From Labrenzia sp. VG12 (GTDB lineage: Bacteria; Pseudomonadota; Alphaproteobacteria; Rhizobiales; Stappiaceae), in NCBI RefSeq assembly GCF_002237595.1, contig NZ_CP022529.1, positions 4,030,001 through 4,094,000 on the forward strand: a stretch of DNA of 64,000 nucleotides. The letters run 5' to 3'. The position numbers were made by a program, and so were the translations under genes. Each line of letters begins with the position of its first letter. Position 1 is the stretch's first letter. Positions 1 through 9,346 of the stretch are shown here, one piece after another. Below the pieces are notes generated by a model. That model was not told the DNA's origin and did no database searches. It saw only the letters and a program-made list of their open reading frames with translations.

Positions 1-3000
1 ATGGGCGGCATTGCCGTCTTCCGCCTTGCGCATGGCGGCAGCGCCGGTGGCGCCATGGGCGCGATCCGGAACCTTGACGTTGCGCGGCTGGCCGTTGAGC
101 TCGAAGAACACCTTCTTCTCGCCCTTTTCATCCGTTTCACCAATGGCCTGGCAGCGCACCACCAGCGTCTTGCCCGGCTCGAGATCGACGAAGACTTCGT
201 CGCCCGCTTCCAGACCGTAGAAATAGACCGGTGTCGGCAGAACCGACGTCGGGCCATATTGCTGGAAGGCCTTGTCGAAGTCGGTGAAGACCTTGGGGTA
301 CATCAGGTAGGAGGCGAGTTCCGCGTCGTCGATCTCGTGCCCGGTTTTCTCGGCCGCTGCAGCCCGCTCGGCGTCAAGATCGGCTTCGGCCAGGAGCGAG
401 CCGGGGCGCACCACGATCGGCTCTTCGCCCTTCAGAACCTTTTTCTGCAGCGCTTGCGGCCAACCGCCGGGCGACTGGCCCAGGTCACCGTGCAGCATCT
501 TCACGACACTGTCCGGGAAGGCCACGTCCTTGGCCGGATCCTCGACATCCTGGACCGTGAGGCCCTGGCTGACCATCATCAGCGCCATGTCGCCGACCAC
601 CTTGGACGACGGCGTCACCTTGACGATGTCCCCGAACATCTGGTTGGCATCGGCGTAGGCCTGGGCAACCTCATGCCAGCGCGTTTCCAGACCGAGCGAA
701 CGGGCCTGTTCCTTCAGGTTGGTGAACTGTCCGCCCGGCATTTCGTGCAGATAGACCTCGGACGCGCCGAAGCGCAGGTCGCTTTCAAACGCGCGGTATT
801 GTGCCCGAACCGCTTCCCAGTAGAAGGAAATCTGGCGGATCGTCTTGGCATCAAGGCCAGTATCCCGGACGCTGCCGCGCAGGGCTTCCACGATGGAACC
901 GAGGCAGGGCTGAGAAGTCAGGCCGGAAAGGGCATCCATGGCCGCATCAACCGCATCGGCGCCAGCCTCAACGGCGGCCAGCACCGTGGCTGCGGCAATG
1001 CCGGACGTGTCATGGGTGTGGAAGTGGATCGGCAGACCGACTTCCTCCTTCAGGGTCCGGATCAGAACCCGGGCCGCTTCCGGCTTCAGGAGACCGGCCA
1101 TGTCCTTGATGCCAAGGATATGTGCACCGGCCGCTTCCAGCTCCCTGGCCAGCCCGACATAATATTTCAGGTCGTATTTCGGCCGCGCGCTGTCCAGCAT
1201 GTCGCCGGTGTAGCAGAGCACGCCTTCACAGAGCTTGTTGGCTTCCTGGACCGCGTCCATGGAAACGCGCATGTTCTCCACCCAGTTGAGGCAGTCGAAC
1301 ACACGGAAGAGATCAACCCCGTTCTCCGCGGCCTGGGCGACGAAGAACTTGACCACGTTGTCCGGATAATTGGTGTAGCCAACGCCATTGGAGCCGCGCA
1401 GCAGCATCTGCAGCAGGATGTTGGGCGCCTTTTCACGGATCTGTTGGAGGCGCTCCCACGGACTTTCGGTCAAAAAGCGCATGGACACATCGAACGTCGC
1501 GCCGCCCCAGCATTCCAGCGAGAACAGGCTCGGCAGACCGGCCGCGTAAGCATCCGCGATGTTGACGATGTCGTGGCTGCGCATGCGGGTCGCCAGGAGA
1601 GACTGGTGTCCGTCACGCATGGTCGTGTCGGTGATCAGCGCCCGCTTTTCCGCCTTCATCCAGTCGGCAAAGCCTTTCGGACCGAGCTGATCAAGCAGTT
1701 GCCGCGTACCGCCAGGCTTGTCGTCACCGAAATCCGGAATGACCGGTGCGGCCACGTCTTTCGGCGGCCGCTCACGCGACTTCGTTTCCGGATGACCATT
1801 CACCGAAACGTCGGCGATGTAAGTCAGGAGCTTGGTGGCCCGGTCCTGGCGCTTGGTCTGCTCGAACAGGGCCGGCGTCTCGTCGATGAAACGGGTGGTA
1901 TAGGCATTGGCCTTGAAGTCCTCATGGCCAATGATGTTTTCCAGGAACACCAGGTTGGTGGCGACGCCGCGGATCCGGAATTCGCGCAGGGCACGGTCCA
2001 TGCGCTTGCGCGCATCTTCCGCCGTCGGTGCCCAGGCCGTCACCTTTTCCAGGAGCGGGTCATAGAAACGCGTGATCACGGCACCGGAATAGGCCGTGCC
2101 GCCGTCGAGACGGATGCCGAAGCCGGTCGCGCCGCGATAAGCGGTGATGCGGCCATAATCCGGAATGAAGTTCTGCTCCGGATCTTCGGTGGTGATGCGG
2201 CACTGAAGGGCGTGGCCATTCAGGCGGATCGCGCCCTGTGCCGGCACGCCACTTTCCGGCGTGCCGATCTTGGCCCCTTCGCAGATCTTGATCTGTGCCT
2301 GGACGATATCGATGCCGGTCACTTCCTCGGTCACCGTGTGCTCGACCTGCACCCGCGGATTGACCTCGATGAAATAGATCGCGCCGGTGTCCGCATCCAT
2401 CAGGAATTCAACGGTGCCGGCGCCGCGATAGTTCACCGCCTGGCCGATTTTCAGACCGTAGTCACACAGTTCGGTCCGTTTGGCCTCGTCGAGATAGGGA
2501 GCCGGTGCCCGTTCGACGACTTTCTGGTGACGGCGCTGGATCGAGCAGTCGCGCTCATAAAGATGGACGACGTTGTCACCATCGCCCAGGATCTGCACTT
2601 CTACGTGGCGCGCCCGCTGGACCAGCTTCTCCAGATAGATCTCGTCCTTGCCGAACGCCGCCTTGGCTTCGCGCTTTGCCGCCAGGACTTCCTTTTCCAG
2701 TGTCGCTTCGTCCGGGATGACGCGCATGCCGCGGCCACCGCCCCCCAGGACGCCTTCAACATCACCGGATAGCCGATTTGAAGCGCCTGTGTCTTGATCT
2801 CTTCAATGTCATCGGGCAGCGGGTCCGTTGCCGGCATGACCGGAACGCCCGCCTCGATGGCGAGATTACGCGCCGCGACCTTGTTGCCGAGACGGCGCAT
2901 CGTGTCCGATTTCGGGCCGATGAAGGTGATGCCGGCGGCTTCGCAAGCATCGACGAATTCCGGGCTTTCCGACAGAAGGCCATAGCCAGGGTGAATGGCG

Positions 3001-3233
3001 TCAGCGCCAGCGTGTTTGGCAACACGAATGATCTCGTCAATGGAAAGATAGGCTTCGATCGGGCCAAGGCCCTTGCCGACCTGATACGCTTCATCCGCCT
3101 TGAAGCGGTGCAGCGCCAGCTTGTCCTGTTCCGCATAGATCGCGACAGTTTTCAGGCCAAGTTCATTGGCGGCCCGGAAAACCCGGATCGCAATTTCCGA
3201 TCGGTTCGCAACGAGAATTTTTGTTATCGCCAA
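1..3233 (-). pseudogene. pyc: Pyruvate carboxylase, frameshifted as sequenced, 3' end outside window
   Basis: Biotin enzyme that carboxylates pyruvate to oxaloacetate (anaplerosis, gluconeogenesis). The N-terminal part begins AITKILVANRSEIAIRVFRA, a biotin carboxylase start. The rest continues through ATP-grasp, carboxyltransferase (ITDTTMRDGHQS, then GIKDMAGLLKP) and PYC_OADA-like regions. The left edge cuts it before the biotinyl AMKM lysine. The reading frame shifts by one base at the C run 2741-2746: the ASWGGGGRGM glycine loop needs seven Gs on the coding strand and six are present. The start is taken as TTG at 3233, with AGGGGG nine bases upstream; an earlier TTG at 3260 has no such site. 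Family identity is certain. Whether the break is real or a sequencing error is open; error is more likely because both halves are perfectly conserved in character. Confidence 0.93.
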
Positions 3234-4035
3234 ACGCCCATTCCCCCTAATTTTCGACAAACAGTCTTGCCGGTTTCGGCAAGATTTCTACTTTGGTCGG
3301 ACGCTCTTGAAAAGGGGCAGAAGATATGTCCTTTTTTTAACTTGGAAAATATTTTTGCGCCTGCGCTGATAACTGTAGGAAATCCAACGCCAAATTGATT
3401 TAAACCCTGAATTCGTGTCGCATTCAGATAAATTTGCGGCGCAGCAATTTTGCCGTCAAAGCCCGCACTCAAGGGGCAGAATGATGATTTCGCGGCAAAA
3501 TGGATCAATTCGGGACAGCTTCCGGCGCCACGCACCAGATTGCGCCCGTTCCATCTGGCTCGCCTATGAATGTGGCGCGCATCACCCACTAGATCTTGTG
3601 AGAACAAAATCCGAACGGCTTCGAGTCGCCGATTCGTCCGAGATTCGTTCACCCTGTGTCCCAAGGTAAAGGAGGCGCTTTTGAACGGGCAGAAAGCTGT
3701 TTACCGAAAATTATCTATTGACAGTGATTCCGGGCAAATCACCCGACAACAGCAAACACGACTCAAACCTTTGTCGGGATTCAGGATTTCGTAGCGTCAA
3801 GTACCCGGCAAACCACATCTGGTAGGGAACAAATCCTGAATCACCAAGAGTCAGCGATTCGGTTTCGGTTTGTTCCAGAGTCGTTCTCCACAACTAATTT
3901 CCAGCCGGGAAAAGCTGACCTTTTGGCCAAAAGAGTAACGACATGCCCGCCTTGCCTGTGCTAGACACGCGGCACCATATATAGGTGCCAGTCCCAGGGC
4001 ACTTGCCTTTAAGAAAGCCGATCACAAGCACTTTC
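3234..4035. other. Intergenic region with dense inverted repeats
   Basis: About 800 bases with no convincing gene between divergent pyc and the helicase. Open frames here have no recognisable protein character. The promoters of both genes should lie here. The stretch 3742-3883 holds several perfect inverted repeats: 3742-3749 with 3771-3778 (8 bp), 3778-3789 with 3831-3842 (12 bp), 3826-3833 with 3869-3876 (8 bp), and 3759-3764 with 3878-3883 (6 bp). Some of these are mutually exclusive. It could be a structured RNA or a decayed palindromic repeat element. Confidence 0.6.
3742..3883. repeat. Cluster of nested and competing inverted repeats
   Basis: Perfect complementary segments are CCCGACAA/TTGTCGGG (3742-3749, 3771-3778), GATTCAGGATTT/AAATCCTGAATC (3778-3789, 3831-3842), GGAACAAA/TTTGTTCC (3826-3833, 3869-3876) and CGACTC/GAGTCG (3759-3764, 3878-3883). 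The third pair shares bases with the second, so the two stems would compete. No T-tract follows on either strand, so this is not a simple terminator. Confidence 0.6.
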
Positions 4036-7000
4036 ATGCCCCGTCTCCAAAATCTGCCGCTGCCGCCGTCTGCCCGGTCTCGCACAGTGACGGCCGTGCT
4101 TGGCCCCACGAACACCGGCAAGACCCACCTTGCGATCGAACGCATGCTGGCCCAGCCATCCGGGCTGATCGGCCTGCCCCTGCGCCTGCTCGCCCGAGAG
4201 GTTTATGGACGGGTCGCGGATCGGGCCGGACCCGAAGCCGTGGCACTGATCACCGGTGAAGAGAAGATCATCCCGGAAAAACCGCGCTTCTGGGTCTCCA
4301 CCGTCGAAGCCATGCCGCTCGACCTCAACACCGAATTTGTCGCCATCGACGAGGTCCAGCTGGCGGGCAATCTCGACCGGGGTCACGTCTTCACCGACCG
4401 TATTCTCAATTTGCGCGGCCGATCCGAAACGCTGCTCCTGGGAGCGGCCACAGCGCGCCCCCTTCTGGAGAAGCTGCTGCCCGGCCTCAATGTGGTCACC
4501 CGCCCGCGCATGTCGGTCCTTGAATATGCCGGCTCGAAAAAGGTGTCGCGCCTGCCCTCGCGCTCGGCGATCGTGGCGTTCTCCTCGGACGAGGTCTATT
4601 CGATCGCGGAGCTGATCCGCCGGCAGCGCGGCGGCGCCGCCGTGGTGCTCGGTTCCTTGAGCCCGCGCACCCGGAACGCGCAGGTGGAACTGTTCCAGAA
4701 CGGCGATGTCGACCACCTCGTGGCGACCGATGCAATCGGCATGGGATTGAACCTCGATGTTCACCACATCGCCTTTGCCGGCAACCGCAAATATGACGGT
4801 TATCAGTACCGCCAGCTGACCCCGTCCGAGATGGCCCAGATCGCGGGCCGGGCCGGCCGCCACACGAAAGACGGCACGTTCGGTGTCACCGGAAGGGTCG
4901 ATCCGCTGGACGATGAGCTGATCGAACAGATCGAAAGTCACCGGTTCGACAGCCTGAAAGTGCTGCAATGGCGCAACAGTGCGCTGGATTTTTCATCCGC
5001 GAATGCATTGCGCCGCAGCCTCGACGCGGTCCCGGCAGAAGAAGGTCTCGCTAGGGCACCTACCGGCGATGACATCACCGCACTTGAACATTTGTTGCGC
5101 GATCCCGCAATATCCGGAATGGCAAAGGGTGAAAAATCGATCGAATTGTTATGGGACGTGTGCCAGATCCCGGACTATCGTAAGATCGCGCCCGCGAACC
5201 ATGCCGAGCTGTTGAACACCATTTACACCCATCTGATGCAGGACGGCGCCATTGCCGATGACTGGTACACCCGTCAATTGGCCTTCGCAGACCGCACGGA
5301 TGGTGATATCGACACACTCGCGAACCGGATTGCCCATATCCGGACGTGGACATATGTCGCCAATCGCCCCGACTGGCTGGCCGATCCGGCCCACTGGCAG
5401 GGGGAGACGCGCGACATTGAAGACAAACTATCCGACGCCCTTCACGAGCGTTTAACGCAGCGCTTCGTGGACCGGCGTACAAGTGTATTGATGCGACGTT
5501 TGAGAGAGAACGCAATGCTGGAAGCGGAAATTACATCGAGCGGCGATGTGCTCGTTGAAGGTCAGCACATCGGGAATCTGCTTGGCTTCCGGTTTGCCCC
5601 TGACGCGGCGGCCGAAGGACCGGACGGAAAAACGGTTCGGGCCGCAGCCCAGAAAGCGCTGACGAGCGAAATCGAATCCCGCGCGGAAAAGTTCGGCAAG
5701 TCGGAGAACGCCGACTTTGTACTCACCGCCGATGGCACCATTCGCTGGCGCGGGGAACCTGTCGCCAAGTTGGTCGCCGGCGAGGACGTGCTGGCACCGA
5801 CGGCATTGCTTCTGGCAGACGAACATCTGACCGGCCCGGCACGCGAAACGGTTCAAAACCGCATGGACCTCTGGGTCAGGGCCCAGATCGACACATTGCT
5901 GAAGCCGCTGGTCGACCTGAAAACCGGCGAAGGTCTGGAAGGTCTGGCACGCGGCATCGCCTTCCGCATCGTGGAAGGCCTCGGCATTCTGGAACGCCAG
6001 GACGCTGCCGATGAAATCCGCCAGCTGGATCAGGACATGCGCGCGTCCCTTCGCAAGCACGGGGTCCGCTTCGGCGCCTATACCGTGTTTGTCCCGGCGC
6101 TGCTAAAACCTGCTCCGAGCCAGCTTCTGGCGCAGCTCTGGGCTCTGAAACACGGCGCACTGGACATGAACGGCATGGCGGAGCTGCCTCAACTCTCCGC
6201 ATCCGGCCGCACGTCCATCCCGGTCGACGAAAGCATCGACAAGGCGCTTTACAAGGTTGTCGGCTTCCGCGTCTGCGGCCCTCGCGCCGTACGTGTCGAC
6301 ATCCTGGAGCGCCTCGCCGATCTGATCCGGCCGCTGATCGCCTGGAAGCCGCTCGACGCCGAGGTCAGCCCGCCGGAAGGAGCCATCGAGACAGGTGGCG
6401 GCTTTACGGTGACCGTCGCCATGACCTCCCTGCTCGGCTGCGCCGGCGAGGATTTCTCCGCTGTGCTGAAGTCACTCGGCTACCGCGTCGAGACAAAGGA
6501 AGTCCAGCGCCCGGTCGTCGCCAAGCCTGCTGCCGAAGAAACCACGGCACCCGAAGCTGCCGCGGAAACCGAAGCCCCTGCAAGCGAAGAAGCAACGGAA
6601 GCGGCAGCACCGGACGCTCCGGAAGCAGCGGTATCCGAGGCTGCTGATGAAGCGGCAACCACAGATGCACCGGTTGCCGAGGCCACCGAAGCTGAGACCC
6701 CGGCCGAGGAAGCACCGGCCGCACCGGTTGCTGAAGACGCGGCCGCTGCCGGGACCGGTTCCGACGCAGAAGCGAGCGATGCTCCCGCAGCAGTCTCCGC
6801 TGACGCTGGAGAAGCCGTCGCCGACAGTTCCGAAGCAGCCGCAGAGGGTGAACTGGAAACGGTGACCATCGAAATCTGGCGCCCGGGCCGTCATGACCGC
6901 CGGCCACGCGTTCGCTCCGATCAGCGCCGCGGCGACAACCGCAAGGGCCAGGGGCCGAAGGGCAATCGCGACGACAAGCGCCATGGCAAAGGCGGCAAGG

Positions 7001-7161
7001 GCGGACCGAACCGCAATCGCGGCGCCCAGGGCGGCAAGGGCTTCGACGGTGGCAATCGCCGTGACGGAAAACCGCAACGGGACAAGCCGATCGATCCCAA
7101 TTCGCCTTTTGCCGCGTTGATGGCGCTGAAAGCGGACCTGAGCAGCAAGGACAAGAAGTAA
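4036..7161 (+). CDS. SUV3-like DEAD/DEAH-family RNA helicase
   Basis: Predicted ATP-dependent RNA helicase of the mitochondrial SUV3/alphaproteobacterial family, about 1041 residues. Walker A is GPTNTGKTH near residues 23-31 and the Walker B-like box is DEVQ near 98. The C-terminal RecA domain carries ATDAIGMGLNLDV and the QIAGRAGR motif VI. After about residue 830 comes a long Ala/Glu/Pro-rich acidic linker, then an Arg/Gly/Asn-rich basic tail, a typical RNA-contacting extension. The start is the ATG at 4036 rather than the GTG at 3985, because family members begin close to the Walker A segment. The stop TAA (7159-7161) abuts the S4-domain gene, so the two are probably co-transcribed. RNA turnover or ribosome-related roles are inferred. 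Confidence 0.88.
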   Translation: MPRLQNLPLPPSARSRTVTAVLGPTNTGKTHLAIERMLAQPSGLIGLPLRLLAREVYGRVADRAGPEAVALITGEEKIIPEKPRFWVSTVEAMPLDLNTEFVAIDEVQLAGNLDRGHVFTDRILNLRGRSETLLLGAATARPLLEKLLPGLNVVTRPRMSVLEYAGSKKVSRLPSRSAIVAFSSDEVYSIAELIRRQRGGAAVVLGSLSPRTRNAQVELFQNGDVDHLVATDAIGMGLNLDVHHIAFAGNRKYDGYQYRQLTPSEMAQIAGRAGRHTKDGTFGVTGRVDPLDDELIEQIESHRFDSLKVLQWRNSALDFSSANALRRSLDAVPAEEGLARAPTGDDITALEHLLRDPAISGMAKGEKSIELLWDVCQIPDYRKIAPANHAELLNTIYTHLMQDGAIADDWYTRQLAFADRTDGDIDTLANRIAHIRTWTYVANRPDWLADPAHWQGETRDIEDKLSDALHERLTQRFVDRRTSVLMRRLRENAMLEAEITSSGDVLVEGQHIGNLLGFRFAPDAAAEGPDGKTVRAAAQKALTSEIESRAEKFGKSENADFVLTADGTIRWRGEPVAKLVAGEDVLAPTALLLADEHLTGPARETVQNRMDLWVRAQIDTLLKPLVDLKTGEGLEGLARGIAFRIVEGLGILERQDAADEIRQLDQDMRASLRKHGVRFGAYTVFVPALLKPAPSQLLAQLWALKHGALDMNGMAELPQLSASGRTSIPVDESIDKALYKVVGFRVCGPRAVRVDILERLADLIRPLIAWKPLDAEVSPPEGAIETGGGFTVTVAMTSLLGCAGEDFSAVLKSLGYRVETKEVQRPVVAKPAAEETTAPEAAAETEAPASEEATEAAAPDAPEAAVSEAADEAATTDAPVAEATEAETPAEEAPAAPVAEDAAAAGTGSDAEASDAPAAVSADAGEAVADSSEAAAEGELETVTIEIWRPGRHDRRPRVRSDQRRGDNRKGQGPKGNRDDKRHGKGGKGGPNRNRGAQGGKGFDGGNRRDGKPQRDKPIDPNSPFAALMALKADLSSKDKK

Positions 7162-7562
7162 TTCCGGCACCGGACTCAGATGCTGCCACCGGCAGCCTGC
7201 GCATCGACAAGTGGCTCTGGTACGCCAGGGTCACAAAATCCCGGTCGCTTGCCCAGAAACTGGCGACATCAGGTCATGTCCGGGTCAACCGGGACAAGAT
7301 TTCCTCTGCCAGCAAGACCATCCGCACAGGCGATGTCCTGACCGTCGCTCTGGACAGGCGCGTTCTTGTCCTGAAGATTTTGGCACTTGGCACACGCCGC
7401 GGCCCCTATGAAGAGGCCCGCAAACTCTACGAAGACCTCTCGCCGCCACCGCCTCCCAGGGAAGCGCCACCACCTCCCCCGCCCGGACAACGCGAGGCCG
7501 GTGCCGGTCGCCCGACCAAGCGCGACCGGCGCAAACTGGACGCTCTGCGAGGCGAAGACTGA
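7161..7562 (+). CDS. S4-domain RNA-binding protein (Hsp15-like)
   Basis: Small basic protein of about 133 residues. The S4 domain is clear: LRIDKWLWYARVTKSR, then SGHVRVN, then an IRTGDVL strand. A Pro-rich stretch and a charged C-terminus follow. Hsp15 relatives bind stalled 50S subunits carrying nascent chains; that role is inferred here. The frame has no ATG, GTG or TTG between the upstream stop (7062-7064) and the S4 domain. The best start is ATT at 7161, nine bases after AAGGA (7147-7151), overlapping the helicase stop by one base. Alternatively one base is missing near 7186-7190, which would put the ATG at 7180 in frame. The gene is certain, the 5' end is not. Confidence 0.82.
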   Translation: MPAPDSDAATGSLRIDKWLWYARVTKSRSLAQKLATSGHVRVNRDKISSASKTIRTGDVLTVALDRRVLVLKILALGTRRGPYEEARKLYEDLSPPPPPREAPPPPPPGQREAGAGRPTKRDRRKLDALRGED

Positions 7563-7780
7563 CGTCCGTTCCGCTGCCGGCGGCAAAAACAGAAAAACTT
7601 TCTCTTCTAACGGCGGTCTGCGTCATCCCGTGCGCTTGCGCCAAGGGAACAAAAACGATACCCAACTGCAAAACGAGACGATATACCTGCCCTCGACAAG
7701 AGCGGCCCGAAACTGATGACCGGACCTGAGTTTAACGGCGCGATCCAGTTAAACCGCCCCGGAGCCGAATGAGGATTGAG

Positions 7781-8113
7781 ATGACCTACGTCGTCACAGA
7801 CAATTGCATCAAGTGCAAATACACCGACTGTGTTGAAGTCTGCCCGGTCGATTGTTTCTATGAGGGCGAGAATTTCCTGGTGATCAATCCGGACGAATGC
7901 ATCGACTGCGGCGTCTGCGAACCGGAATGCCCGGCAGAGGCGATCCTCCCCGATACGGAGCCGGGTCTGGAAAAATGGATCGAGATCAACGCCGAATACT
8001 CTGAAAAATGGCCGAACATCACGGAGAAAAAAGATCCGTTGCCGACCGCGGAAGAGTTCGACGGCAAGGAAAACAAGTTCGAACAGTATTTTTCGCCTAA
8101 TCCGCCGGCCTGA
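7781..8113 (+). CDS. fdxA: Seven-iron ferredoxin FdxA
   Basis: Electron carrier of about 110 residues with one [3Fe-4S] and one [4Fe-4S] cluster, found widely in alphaproteobacteria. The N-terminus MTYVVTDNCIKCKYTDCVEVCPVDC supplies Cys 9, 17 and 21. The second cluster motif CIDCGVCEPECP provides Cys 40, 43, 46 and 50. The C-terminal acidic extension matches the Azotobacter FdI-type fold. The ATG at 7781 is preceded by GAGGATTGAG; the in-frame ATG four codons earlier (7769) lies upstream of that ribosome site and is less likely. The redox partner is not evident from the neighbours. Confidence 0.95.
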   Translation: MTYVVTDNCIKCKYTDCVEVCPVDCFYEGENFLVINPDECIDCGVCEPECPAEAILPDTEPGLEKWIEINAEYSEKWPNITEKKDPLPTAEEFDGKENKFEQYFSPNPPA

Positions 8114-8569
8114 TTCGGCCTCAACACATATTTGTTGCACCGCGACAAGTCGCGCACCCAAGGCAACAGGCGGTGTTTTTGCGAATAATTTCAGCAGCCT
8201 GGCGGACAGCTTCCGCTAGGTTAAGTGTGCTGTTTGCGCACCTGCAAAGCGTAACGCTTTAATTTTCCACAAAAGTATGTTACATATTAGGACTAGTCGC
8301 CAACCACGAGAAAAACCCCCAAAACGGAGTTTGCAAAATCCTGTCCCGGGCCTGACCAACCGGACGGAGCAAGCTTCCGGCAGCTTTTATGACTGATCAA
8401 GGTTCTAAAGTGGAAATCGACGACTGACCAGCCCTGACACGCCGCATATCAACAGGCGTTCCACTATGGATCGCACGGCGGGCTTCGTGTCGCATAAGAA
8501 CAGAGGACCGCGCCGCGGTCCGACTCCGGCCCGAATGAGGCCGATAACTGCGCAGGAGAGAATACGAGT
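8114..8569. other. Intergenic region between fdxA and carD
   Basis: About 456 bases without a supportable gene. It contains small hairpins that could end fdxA transcription: CTGGCGGA/TCCGCTAG near 8197-8220, and AAAGCG-TAA-CGCTTT followed by AATTTT near 8247-8268. An AT-rich segment around 8265-8292 is a plausible carD promoter. No known RNA family was recognised. Confidence 0.5.
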
Positions 8570-9157
8570 ATGGCAACAAACACCAAAAAGACCGCGCAGC
8601 GCCAGGGATTCAAAACCGGCGAGTACATCGTTTATCCGGCACATGGCGTCGGCCAGATTACCGCCATTGAAGAGCAGAACGTTGCAGGTCACTCTTTGGA
8701 GTTGCTCGTTATCGTTTTTGAACAGGACAAGATGACCCTTCGTGTCCCGGTCGCGAAAATCGCTTCCGTGGGCATGCGCAAGCTTGGCGACCCGGCGGCC
8801 GTCAAGAAGGCTCTCGAGACCGTACGCGGTCGCCCGCGCGTGAAGCGCACCATGTGGAGCCGCCGCGCCCAGGAATATGAAGCCAAGATCAATTCCGGCG
8901 ACCTGATTGCGATTTCCGAAGTGGTTCGTGACCTTTACCGGTCCGAGAGCCAGCCGGAACAGTCCTATTCCGAACGCCAGCTTTATGAAGCTGCCCTTGA
9001 CCGCATGGCTCGCGAAATTGCCGCTGTCAACAAGTGCTCGGAAACCGAGGCGATCAAGCAGATCGAACAGAACCTGGCAAAGTCCCCCAGCCGCATGAAA
9101 GCCGCCGCTGAGGCAGCCGCTGAGGACGACGACAAGGAAGAAGAAGAAGCCGCCTGA
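8570..9157 (+). CDS. CarD/CdnL-family transcriptional regulator
   Basis: RNA polymerase-binding regulator of about 195 residues that stabilises open complexes, especially at rRNA and translation-related promoters (known for CdnL/CarD). The N-terminal RNAP-interaction domain (about residues 12-75) holds GEYIVYPAHGVGQI and the TLRVPVAKI strand. A helical DNA-contacting C-terminal domain follows, with WSRRAQEYEAKINSGD and a conserved arginine-rich face. The tail is a short acidic run of Asp and Glu. The ATG at 8570 follows GGAGAG. A strong terminator lies just downstream. Its neighbour rpoH also acts on RNA polymerase. Confidence 0.93.
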   Translation: MATNTKKTAQRQGFKTGEYIVYPAHGVGQITAIEEQNVAGHSLELLVIVFEQDKMTLRVPVAKIASVGMRKLGDPAAVKKALETVRGRPRVKRTMWSRRAQEYEAKINSGDLIAISEVVRDLYRSESQPEQSYSERQLYEAALDRMAREIAAVNKCSETEAIKQIEQNLAKSPSRMKAAAEAAAEDDDKEEEEAA

Positions 9158-9190
9158 TTAAAGAGCGGAATTTTCTACATTCTCAGGACA

Positions 9191-9220
9191 AGGGCTCGGA
9201 AATTTCCGGGCCCTTTTTCT
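9191..9220 (+). terminator. Rho-independent terminator after carD
   Basis: GGGCTCGGAA/TTTCCGGGCCC stem followed by a T-rich run at 9214-9219, about 35 bases after the carD stop. Confidence 0.85.
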
Positions 9221-9346
9221 TTTCGACAGTGCGGCTCGCGCACCGTTCACGGGAAAGTGCAAAAAATATGCCCCTGCGGCAGGCACAAGTGATCTAACCT
9301 GAACTCACGTACGTAGTAACCCCGATAACACATCGGAGTGGCGATC

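Noticed and set aside
1..2772. Long plus-strand open frame of 923 codons
   Set aside because: Antisense shadow of pyruvate carboxylase; the GC-rich codon pattern leaves the opposite frame open and the translation has no family character.
3224..3664. Minus-strand frame of 146 codons upstream of pyc
   Set aside because: No domain, no ribosome site, overlaps the pyc start region; composition is like the surrounding gap.
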